This document shows, in pieces, positions 42,839 through 48,599 of a DNA stretch of 48,599 bases (its first letter is position 1; the number at the start of each line of letters is the position of its first letter). Location of the stretch: the NCBI GenBank assembly GCA_937906775.1, contig CALCUD010000059.1, forward strand, positions 1 to 48,599, written 5' to 3'. A model generated the notes under the pieces. That model was not told where the DNA came from and did not search any database. It saw nothing but the letters and a program-made list of their open reading frames with translations. The stretch comes from an uncultured Clostridia bacterium (GTDB taxonomy: Bacteria; Bacillota; Clostridia; Christensenellales; Aristaeellaceae). Both the position numbers and the translations under genes were made by a program.

Positions 42839-43820
42839 CGCGATCATATTCAGCATCACAGCGGCGCTGCTGCTGTTATTTGTGCTGCTCAGTCTGTGTC
42901 TCGGCGCTGTCTCCCTTTCTGTTTCCGATGTATGGGAGGCTCTCTTTTGCAGGGATGATACCGCGCTGGCCTCCCGTATTCTCTGGTATTCCCGCGTTCC
43001 CCGTCTGATCGCCGCGCTGCTCGTGGGCGGCTGTCTTTCGCTTGCCGGATGTCTGGTGCAGACGGCAACAGCCAATCCTCTGGCTTCCCCCGGCATCATG
43101 GGCATCAACGCGGGCGCGGGGTTCTTCATCACGCTGCTCAGCGTGCTTTTCCCGTCTCTCGCCCTGTGGCAGCCCGCCGCCGCGTTTTTAGGGGCCTTTT
43201 GCACAGCCCTGACCGTGACCCTGCTCGGCGAAGCCGCCGGCGGCTCCAGGATCACACTGGTGCTTTGCGGCGTGATGATGACAGCCCTGCTCAGCGCGCT
43301 GACCGATATGCTGTTAAATTTCCACCCTGCCGCGCTCAGCGGTTATACGGATTTTCGCATGGGCAGCCTGACCGGTGTCACCCTGAACCGCGTCCTGCCG
43401 CTGCTGATCCCGTTCGGGATCATCTTCGCGCTTTGTCTCACCCTGTCCGAAAGGATGGAAGTGCTGAACCTCGGTGCTGAGAACGCTGCCCATCTGGGGC
43501 TGAACACCCGGCTGACACGTTTTCTGCTGCTGATCTTTGTCAGCATCCTCTGCGGCATCGCGGTCAGTCTGGGCGGCGTGATCGGCTTTATCGGCCTGAT
43601 CGTTCCGCACATCAGTATCCGGCTGATCCGCGGCGGCATGCGTATCCGCCTCGTCTTCACCGTGCTGACCGGCGCTCTGCTGTGCTGTATCTGCGATCTG
43701 CTCAGCCGCACCCTGTTTGGGGCGAACGAGCTTCCGGTCGGCATCCTGCTCTCCTTGGTCGGTGTCCCCTTCTTCATGGGGCTGCTGATCCGGCAGCGAA
43801 AGGGGGATCAGCATGCTTGA
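42801..43820 (+). CDS. ABC transporter permease, FecCD/BtuC family
   Basis: Membrane channel of the uptake system. The 339-residue protein has about ten hydrophobic segments and family stretches SRVPRLIAALLVGGCLSLAGCLVQ, NPLASPGIMGINAGAG, and the C-terminal GVIGFIGLIVPHISIRLI and GANELPVGILLSLVGVPFF. The frame opens 16 codons upstream, but ATG 42801 has GGAGAGG at 4-6 bases. It overlaps the binding protein gene by 38 bases. Confidence 0.93.
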   Translation: MKNWLTSCTRRNNAIIFSITAALLLLFVLLSLCLGAVSLSVSDVWEALFCRDDTALASRILWYSRVPRLIAALLVGGCLSLAGCLVQTATANPLASPGIMGINAGAGFFITLLSVLFPSLALWQPAAAFLGAFCTALTVTLLGEAAGGSRITLVLCGVMMTALLSALTDMLLNFHPAALSGYTDFRMGSLTGVTLNRVLPLLIPFGIIFALCLTLSERMEVLNLGAENAAHLGLNTRLTRFLLLIFVSILCGIAVSLGGVIGFIGLIVPHISIRLIRGGMRIRLVFTVLTGALLCCICDLLSRTLFGANELPVGILLSLVGVPFFMGLLIRQRKGDQHA

Positions 43821-44586
43821 GATCCAAAGCATCACAGCCGGATACAGGAAAGACCGCGTTCTTCATGATATCAGCTGCCGACCGGAGCAAGGGCAGATCA
43901 CCGCGCTGCTGGGCCCGAACGGATGCGGAAAAACAACGCTTCTCCGGGTCATCAGCGGTCTGATGCGTCCCGAACAGGGCCGGGTGCTGCTGAACGGGAA
44001 AGACATCCATGCCATGAAGCCTGCCGAACGGGCGCGTCAGATCGCCTGTCTGACGCAGGACCGTATCATTCCTGCCATGACCGCCGGGCAGTTCGTGCTT
44101 CACGGACGTTTTCCCTATCTGCGCTATCCGCGTGTCTATTCAGAAGAGGACCGAAGGATCGCCCGGCAATGCATGGAAGCGACCGGCACGGTCTCCTTCA
44201 GCGAAAAAATGATGCGCGAACTCAGCGGCGGACAGCGGCAGTCTGTCTTCCTGGCCATGGCGCTGGCGCAGCAGACAGAGATCCTGCTGATGGATGAGCC
44301 TGCCGCGTGGATGGACACCGCCCACCGCTTTCAGCTCTACAGCATGCTGCAAACGCTCAGGCAGCAGGGCAAGTGTGTGATCATCGTCATGCACGATCTG
44401 CCGGAAGCCCTGGCCTGCGCGGATCATGTGCTGCTGATGAAGGACGGTCGTCTGATCACAGAGGGCACGCCTGCCGCGATCCTGCAAAGCGGAAAAGCGG
44501 ACGAAGTGTTCGGTGTATCCCTCCGCCGAGTCGATACCCCGGAGGGGCCTCATTATTACTGCATTCCTCAAGGAGGCGACCCATGA
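43813..44586 (+). CDS. ABC transporter ATPase, FecE/BtuD type
   Basis: Energises the uptake system at the cytoplasmic face. The 257-residue protein has Walker A LGPNGCGKTTLL, the Q-loop, the signature ELSGGQRQSVFLAMALAQ, Walker B ILLMDEPAAWMD and the switch His in VIIVMHDLPEAL. Overlaps the permease end by eight bases, and its stop overlaps the start of the next gene (ATGA). Confidence 0.95.
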   Translation: MLEIQSITAGYRKDRVLHDISCRPEQGQITALLGPNGCGKTTLLRVISGLMRPEQGRVLLNGKDIHAMKPAERARQIACLTQDRIIPAMTAGQFVLHGRFPYLRYPRVYSEEDRRIARQCMEATGTVSFSEKMMRELSGGQRQSVFLAMALAQQTEILLMDEPAAWMDTAHRFQLYSMLQTLRQQGKCVIIVMHDLPEALACADHVLLMKDGRLITEGTPAAILQSGKADEVFGVSLRRVDTPEGPHYYCIPQGGDP

Positions 44587-45155
44587 ACTGCTTCCCGCTT
44601 TTCATTGACCTTTCAGGGAAAAATGTGCTGGTCATCGGCGGCGGCAATGTCGCGCTGCGGAAGATCGAAAAGCTCCTCCCCTTTTCCCCGAGGATCCATG
44701 TGATCGCAAGCCGGCTCTCGGACGATGTCCTGTGTATTCCGGGTCTCATCATTGAGCAGAAGGATTACGAGGATGATGACCTCCTCCGCTGCCAGCCGGT
44801 CCTCGTCATTGCCGCGACGGATGACCGCGATTGCAACCGGCGCGTATCCGCGGCCTGCGCTGCCGCGCGCGTACCGGTGAATGTGGTGGATGATCCCGCG
44901 CTCTGCACCTTCCAGTTCCCGGCGCTGATCAATCGCGGCAGCCTGACCATCGGGATCTCCACGGGCGGAAAAAGCCCGACAGCGGCGCGCGAACTGAAAA
45001 ACAGCATCCAATCACAGTTACCTGATCATGTCGATCAGATCCTGGATCAGATGAATGATCGGCGCGAGATCCTGAAGCAGACAGAGCCCGACCCTAAAAA
45101 GCGCGGGGCTTTATTGACACAATACTGGCATGAGCTGCTGAAGCAGGATCCGTGA
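44583..45155 (+). CDS. Precorrin-2 dehydrogenase / sirohydrochlorin ferrochelatase (Met8/CysG-N type)
   Basis: Oxidises precorrin-2 to sirohydrochlorin with NAD+, and in Met8-type enzymes may also insert iron to give siroheme. The 190-residue protein has an NAD-binding fold with VLVIGGGNVALRKIEKLL, VIAATDDRDCNRRVSAACAA, VNVVDDPALCTFQFPALINRG (including the catalytic Asp region) and IGISTGGKSPTAARELK, followed by the dimerisation helices. No uroporphyrinogen methyltransferase (CysG-C) domain is attached. AGGAGG precedes ATG 44583, which overlaps the ATPase stop. It links this operon functionally to the divergent siroheme reductase. Confidence 0.93.
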   Translation: MNCFPLFIDLSGKNVLVIGGGNVALRKIEKLLPFSPRIHVIASRLSDDVLCIPGLIIEQKDYEDDDLLRCQPVLVIAATDDRDCNRRVSAACAAARVPVNVVDDPALCTFQFPALINRGSLTIGISTGGKSPTAARELKNSIQSQLPDHVDQILDQMNDRREILKQTEPDPKKRGALLTQYWHELLKQDP

Positions 45156-45186
45156 ATAAATAGAAACAAGGTGTGCCATCTGGTAT

Positions 45187-45654
45187 TCAATTTTTTTCGT
45201 AAAAAACGATATCCATTCTTTCGTTGATATGCTCTATCCTTCCGGTTTGGACATATCCCATTTTCTCATACAGATACAGATTGCCTTTTTCCTGTAAGAT
45301 CGTATCAAGACACCAATGGTCGGAACCATATATTTTTTCCAGTTCGATCATTGCCTGCTGAGCATATCCCTTATTGCGGAATTCATTCATGATCCAGAGC
45401 GGTGAAATCCGTTTTCTGCTTCCGTCGTTTTTATTCACGACCCGTACCGCGCCGACAATCCTATCGCCCTGAACAATAAAATAGTATGCAGTCCAGGGCT
45501 GTTCAAACTTCGCCATGATCGTTTCAAGGCTTTCGGCGGCCGGGCTTGTATCAAAGTCCTGATATTTATCCAAAAGTTCTGAAAATGCCTCTGTCTGCAT
45601 TCTCCATATTGTCTCCATGTCCTCCCGGACAGCTTTTCTCAATGTAACAGCCAT
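45187..45654 (-). CDS. GNAT family N-acetyltransferase
   Basis: A 155-residue GNAT protein with VTLRKAVREDMETIWRMQTEAF at the N-terminus, the acetyl-CoA binding segment RISPLWIMNEFRNKGYAQQAMIELE (an RxxGxA-like P-loop) and LYLYEKMGYVQTGR at the end. The substrate is unknown. GGAG is 7 bases before ATG 45654; an ATG directly upstream at 45657 is also possible. It lies downstream of a second, damaged GNAT gene on the same strand. Confidence 0.85.
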   Translation of the reverse strand: MAVTLRKAVREDMETIWRMQTEAFSELLDKYQDFDTSPAAESLETIMAKFEQPWTAYYFIVQGDRIVGAVRVVNKNDGSRKRISPLWIMNEFRNKGYAQQAMIELEKIYGSDHWCLDTILQEKGNLYLYEKMGYVQTGRIEHINERMDIVFYEKN

Positions 45655-45704
45655 CATTCTTCTCCTGTAATCCAATCGACAGCGCAAATGATCATTTGCC
45701 TGCT

Positions 45705-46177
45705 TCAGTATTTATTGTTCATTAATCGGGCGTAGATATAGGTGTCCTTCCGGATCGGATTGGGAAGTATATATTTTTTCAGAGAAACGCTTCACTCTCC
45801 ATCCCCGCCTTTTCAGGCAGTTTCCATGAAGCGGTATTCCGGGGATCACATTCGGCATAGATCCGATGCCCCCCCGCCCTGAAGCATTCGCGTATCCCAG
45901 CGGATAAAGCTTCGCCCGCGTATCCGCGCCTCTGATACTTTTTATTGATGATATAGCCCACTTCACGGGCATCAAAGTCCCTTTTCCCGCAATCGATATT
46001 ACCGATCACCCTGCCTGTCTCTTTGCGTTCAATGGCATAAAACGCATCTGATCCCACACGATACGCCAGGTGTTCCCTCCCGTTTTCGTATGTTATGCCG
46101 GGGTATCCTTCAAACTCATCGTTATCGAGCTGCTTCAGATACTCATACAGATCATCATAATCCGTATCCTTAGACAT
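45705..46177 (-). pseudogene. GNAT family acetyltransferase with frameshifts near the C-terminus
   Basis: The first frame encodes 132 residues with GNAT features: YAIERKETGRVIGNIDCG, VGYIINKKYQRRGYAGEALSAGI and IYAECDPRNTASWKLPEKAGM, then ends in a stop at 45779. The usual C-terminal end follows in other frames: SEKIY in the second frame (about 45768-45780) and PNPIRKDTYIYARLMNNK in the third (to the stop at 45705). Together they rebuild a normal GNAT end. Two small length changes within about 30 bases would explain this. It may be a real pseudogene or a sequencing/assembly error. Confidence 0.75.
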
Positions 46178-46306
46178 TCTGAGTATCAGTCTTTCCGTGT
46201 TGATGATCAGCTGAGAACCGTATCCTTTCTCCCTGCGTGACAGAGATCATGCTCTGACACTGTTCATATCATAACACGAGCCCCAAAAAGATAAAGCATA
46301 TAAAGC

Positions 46307-46340
46307 AAAAACACCCTGCCGCGCATACGCGACAGGGTGT
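46307..46340 (-). terminator. rplA terminator
   Basis: ACACCCTG (46311-46318) with CAGGGTGT (46333-46340), extended inside by CGCG/CGCG with one mismatch and a CATA loop; T5 follows on the minus strand. It ends the rpmG-secE-nusG-rplK-rplA unit, 10 bases after the rplA stop. Confidence 0.92.
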
Positions 46341-46350
46341 CCGCTTTTTA

Positions 46351-47046
46351 TTAGTTGCCGAACTTCAGGCTGTTGACCTTCAGAGAGGGACCCATCGTGC
46401 TGCTCATGTAGAGAGACTTGATGTAGGTACCCTTGGCGGCGGCGGGCTTCGCCTTGATGACAGCTTCCATCAGGGCGGTCATGTTTTCAACAAGCTTGGT
46501 GTTGTCGAAAGAGACCTTGCCGATGGGGCAGTGAGCGATAGCGGTCTTGTCGATACGATACTCAACCTTACCGGCTTTGATATCATTGATCGCCTTGGTG
46601 ACGTCCATGGTAACAGTACCGGACTTGGGGTTGGGCATGAGGCCCTTGGGGCCCAGCAGACGGGCGATCCTACCGATCGTACCCATCATATCGGGAGTAG
46701 CGACGCAAGCGTCGAAATCGAACCAGTTTTCGCTCTGGATCTTGGCGACCAGATCGGCATCGCCGACATAGTCAGCACCGGCAGCCTTCGCTTCGTTGGC
46801 CTTATCACCCTTGGCGAACACCAGAACGCGCACAGTTTTACCGGTACCATGGGGCAGCACCACGGTGCCGCGTACCTGCTGGTCAGCGTGACGAGGATCG
46901 ACGCCCAGACGAATGGACAGCTCGATGGTCTCGTCGAACTTGGCTTTGGCAGTCTGCTTTACGAGTTCGATGGCTTCCTCGGGATCATAAACCTTCATAT
47001 TGTCGATCAGCTTTTTGCTGTCAACATACTTCTTACCGTGTTTCAT
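46351..47046 (-). CDS. rplA: Ribosomal protein L1
   Basis: Large-subunit protein at the tRNA exit (L1 stalk) and translational repressor of its own operon in several bacteria. The 231-residue protein has MKHGKKYVDSKKL, AIELVKQTAKAKFDETIELSIRLGVDPRHADQQVRGTVVLPHGTGKTVRV, the signature GPKGLMPNPKSGTVT and SLYMSSTMGPS near the C-terminus. GGAAGG precedes ATG 47046. It is the last gene of its operon; rplJ and rplL do not follow. Confidence 0.98.
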   Translation of the reverse strand: MKHGKKYVDSKKLIDNMKVYDPEEAIELVKQTAKAKFDETIELSIRLGVDPRHADQQVRGTVVLPHGTGKTVRVLVFAKGDKANEAKAAGADYVGDADLVAKIQSENWFDFDACVATPDMMGTIGRIARLLGPKGLMPNPKSGTVTMDVTKAINDIKAGKVEYRIDKTAIAHCPIGKVSFDNTKLVENMTALMEAVIKAKPAAAKGTYIKSLYMSSTMGPSLKVNSLKFGN

Positions 47047-47061
47047 ATCTTTATCCTTCCT

Positions 47062-47090
47062 GTGGTATTAACGGCACAGTGTCCTCCCAC
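47062..47090 (-). promoter_or_regulatory. L1-binding-like hairpin before rplA
   Basis: On the minus strand GTGG (47090-47087) pairs with CCAC (47065-47062); GA and a 7-base GTTAATA form an asymmetric internal loop; GGAC and GTGCC form the inner stem. The same plan occurs before rplK. It resembles the L1-binding site in ribosomal protein mRNA and lies just before the rplA ribosome-binding site. Confidence 0.6.
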
Positions 47091-47100
47091 ACGTAAATGA

Positions 47101-47529
47101 TTAGTCGTCGGCTACCGTGACGCCCATGCTGCGGGCAGTACCCTTGATCATGCTCTCGGCGGCTTCGATGGAAGCGGCGTTGAGGTCGGGCATCTTGGTG
47201 GTGGCGATTTCGCGCACCTGAGCCTTCGTCAGCTGACCGACCTTATCCCTGTTGGGACGGCCGGAAGCACTCTGCAGACCCAGCGCCTTCTTGATGAGGA
47301 CGGGAGCCGGAGGAGTCTTGGTGATGAAGGTGAAGGAGCGGTCGGAATACACGGTGATGACAACAGGAATGATCAAACCTTCCTGCTTCGCGGTGCGGGC
47401 GTTGAAATCCTTGCAGAAGCCGGGGATGTTAACGCCGTGCTGGCCCAGAGCAGGACCGATGGGGGGCGCGGGAGTCGCCTTGGCGGCGGGCACCTGCAGT
47501 TTGATCATAGCGGTAATTTTCTTTGCCAT
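47101..47529 (-). CDS. rplK: Ribosomal protein L11
   Basis: Component of the GTPase-associated centre of the large subunit. The 142-residue protein has the N-terminal domain ITAMIKLQVPAAKATPAPPIGPALGQHGVNI and the C-terminal RNA-binding domain with KDKVGQLTKAQVREIATTKMPDLNAASIEAAESMIKGTARSMGV (here NRDKVGQ). The frame stays open upstream of the true start; ATG 47529 follows AGGAGGT at 9 bases and gives the normal N-terminus. Confidence 0.98.
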   Translation of the reverse strand: MAKKITAMIKLQVPAAKATPAPPIGPALGQHGVNIPGFCKDFNARTAKQEGLIIPVVITVYSDRSFTFITKTPPAPVLIKKALGLQSASGRPNRDKVGQLTKAQVREIATTKMPDLNAASIEAAESMIKGTARSMGVTVADD

Positions 47530-47552
47530 AGGAATGGCACCTCCTAACATTA

Positions 47553-47590
47553 GTGGTAATGGCGGCAGAAAAACGATTTCTGCCTCCCAC
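47553..47590 (-). promoter_or_regulatory. L1-binding-like hairpin before rplK
   Basis: GTGG (47590-47587) with CCAC (47556-47553), a GA versus GCCATTA internal loop, then an 8-base inner stem GGCAGAAA with TTTCTGCC. CTCCC at 47601-47597 could instead pair with GGGAG (47588-47584) and break this structure. It ends a few bases before the rplK ribosome-binding site. Confidence 0.65.
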
Positions 47591-47605
47591 GGAAACGGGA
47601 GAACC

Positions 47606-47622
47606 TGCCGGCTCAGCCGGCA
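47606..47622 (-). promoter_or_regulatory. Hairpin after nusG
   Basis: TGCCGGC (47622-47616), loop TGA, GCCGGCA (47612-47606), two bases after the nusG stop. There is no T-run, so it is more likely a processing or mRNA-stability element than a terminator. Confidence 0.45.
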
Positions 47623-47624
47623 AA

Positions 47625-48164
47625 TCAATCAATCTTTTCTACCTGATCCAGATCGACTTCGACCTGCATCTCACGTCCAAGGAACATCTTGACCTTGACG
47701 TGCATTTTCTGTCGCAGCATGTCGATATCCTCGACTGTACCGGTGAAGTTTTCGAGCGGGCCGCTGAGGAGACGTACCTCGTCACCGACCTTGATCTTCA
47801 TGGACACAGCCTTATCGCTCGAGTTGAGCATGTTTTCCAGTTCCTGCTGAGACAGCGGAATGGGCTTGCTCTCGGGACCGACAAAGCCGGTAACGCCACG
47901 GGTGTTACGAACGACATACCAGCTCTCGTTGGTGATGATCATGCGGACCAGCACATAACCGGGGAAGGTCTTGTGGGTGGTCACATAACGCTTGCCGTTC
48001 TTGATCTCTTCGACTTCTTCAGTAGGGACTACGACTTCCTGGATGAGATTGCTCATACCGTTGTTTTCAACGGCTTTCTCCAGCGTGTCCTTGACCTTGT
48101 TTTCATAGCCGGAATAGGTATGGACGACATACCATTCCAGTGTTCCCGGTCTATCTTCGGACAT
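47625..48164 (-). CDS. nusG: Transcription termination/antitermination factor NusG
   Basis: Binds RNA polymerase and modulates pausing, termination and coupling to ribosomes. The 179-residue protein has an N-terminal NGN domain (WYVVHTYSGYENKVKDTLE, FPGYVLVRMI, NTRGVTGFVG) and a C-terminal KOW domain (VGDEVRLLSGPLENFTGTVEDID). Length is normal. Lies 13 bases after secE. Confidence 0.97.
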   Translation of the reverse strand: MSEDRPGTLEWYVVHTYSGYENKVKDTLEKAVENNGMSNLIQEVVVPTEEVEEIKNGKRYVTTHKTFPGYVLVRMIITNESWYVVRNTRGVTGFVGPESKPIPLSQQELENMLNSSDKAVSMKIKVGDEVRLLSGPLENFTGTVEDIDMLRQKMHVKVKMFLGREMQVEVDLDQVEKID

Positions 48165-48177
48165 GTGAATTTCTCCT

Positions 48178-48444
48178 TTAAGACGCCCTCAGCCAAGTAA
48201 CAATCGCAACAGAACCCAGATCCAGCAGACCGATCACGATCGTCATGAACGCCACGAAAGCGACAACGACGAGAGAATAGGTGATCAGGTCCTTCTTGGA
48301 CGGCCAGGTAACCTTCTTCAGCTCATGCCACATGTTCTTGAAGGGCTTGGCGATCTTTTGAGGAAGGTTTTTGAAGAAGTTGATCATCTTCGTGAAGAAG
48401 TTGGTCTTTTCTTCAGCCTTCGCCACGGTCTTTTTATCTGCCAT
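48178..48444 (-). CDS. secE: Preprotein translocase subunit SecE
   Basis: Small essential subunit of the SecYEG protein-export channel. The 88-residue protein has an amphipathic region FKNMWHELKKVTWPSKKDLITYS followed by one membrane segment (about 60-85). The Lys-rich N-terminus is longer than in the minimal 60-residue forms. GGAGGGG precedes ATG 48444, placed 13 bases after the rpmG stop. Confidence 0.96.
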   Translation of the reverse strand: MADKKTVAKAEEKTNFFTKMINFFKNLPQKIAKPFKNMWHELKKVTWPSKKDLITYSLVVVAFVAFMTIVIGLLDLGSVAIVTWLRAS

Positions 48445-48457
48445 GGTTACCCCTCCA

Positions 48458-48599
48458 TTATTTGGTCTCGCGATGACTGGTGTGCTTCTTGCAGAACGGG
48501 CAATACTTGCTCAGTTCGATGCGATCAGGCGTGTTCTTCTTGTTCTTCTTGGTGTTGTAATTGCGCTGTTTGCATTCAGTGCAAGCCAACACGATGTTC
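48458..48599 (-). CDS. rpmG: Ribosomal protein L33, 5' end outside the window
   Basis: Zinc-ribbon type L33: the visible 46 residues read NIVLACTECKQRNYNT, then KYCPFCKKHTSHRETK at the end, with the two CxxC pairs kept. Only the first few residues are cut off by the window edge. It is followed by secE-nusG, the standard arrangement. Confidence 0.95.
   Translation of the reverse strand, partial: NIVLACTECKQRNYNTKKNKKNTPDRIELSKYCPFCKKHTSHRETK

Noticed and set aside
45156..45186. Terminator between the precorrin-2 dehydrogenase and the GNAT gene
   Set aside because: No convincing stem is present in this short gap, only a T-rich run.

Overview
The window looks like chromosome from an anaerobic, fermentative Firmicute of class Clostridia. 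Pointers are the Asp23/AmaP envelope module, a threonine T-box, a CggR-type glycolytic repressor with its operator, a sodium-pumping biotin decarboxylase operon and strong Shine-Dalgarno sites throughout. GC content looks moderate, roughly half. I cannot name the genus. There are no rRNA or tRNA genes, phage genes, insertion sequences or CRISPR arrays; most of the window is core housekeeping DNA, with one more accessory stretch between about 36.8 and 46.2 kb.

Layout. 1-6.1 kb (minus): start of ATP-type PEP carboxykinase, preceded by a five-gene operon for a membrane decarboxylase/transcarboxylase (12S-type CoA carboxyltransferase, gamma anchor, biotin carrier, Na+-translocating beta subunit, 5S-type carboxyltransferase). 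6.2-10.6 kb: sbcD-sbcC. 10.8-12.9 kb: T-box-controlled thrS lacking a TGS domain. 12.9-14.1 kb: SRAP protein and uridine kinase. 14.2-17.4 kb: cggR-pgk-tpiA, with a near-perfect CggR operator but no gapA. 17.4-25.7 kb: a long, tightly overlapped operon asp23-amaP-DUF2273-nusB-TsaD paralogue-folD-xseA-xseB-ispA-membrane protein-thiI. 25.7-28.8 kb: hisS-aspS. 29.0-30.7 kb: adenine deaminase.

30.9-35.0 kb (plus): DUF1385 protein-prmC-prfA-sua5, a translation-factor operon. Then pgi (minus), a secreted type I pullulanase (minus), a Bax-inhibitor-1 family protein (plus), a fused C_GCAxxG_C_C/sulfite reductase (minus) and, divergent from it, an ABC uptake system with precorrin-2 dehydrogenase (siroheme synthesis). 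Two GNAT acetyltransferase genes follow, one broken by frameshifts near its 3' end. The window ends in rpmG-secE-nusG-rplK-rplA (minus), where two copies of an L1-binding-like hairpin precede rplK and rplA.

How it fits together: pullulanase, pgi, pgk and tpiA serve starch and sugar breakdown. PEP carboxykinase with the biotin decarboxylase/transcarboxylase suggests PEP to oxaloacetate to succinate/propionate fermentation coupled to a Na+ gradient. The siroheme-type reductase and its divergent uptake/tetrapyrrole operon look like one functional module. I found no clearly unprecedented system. The best candidates for a second look are the sulfite reductase fusion with its neighbouring operon, the hybrid biotin carboxyltransferase operon, the gapA-less CggR operon and the duplicated L1-like hairpins.
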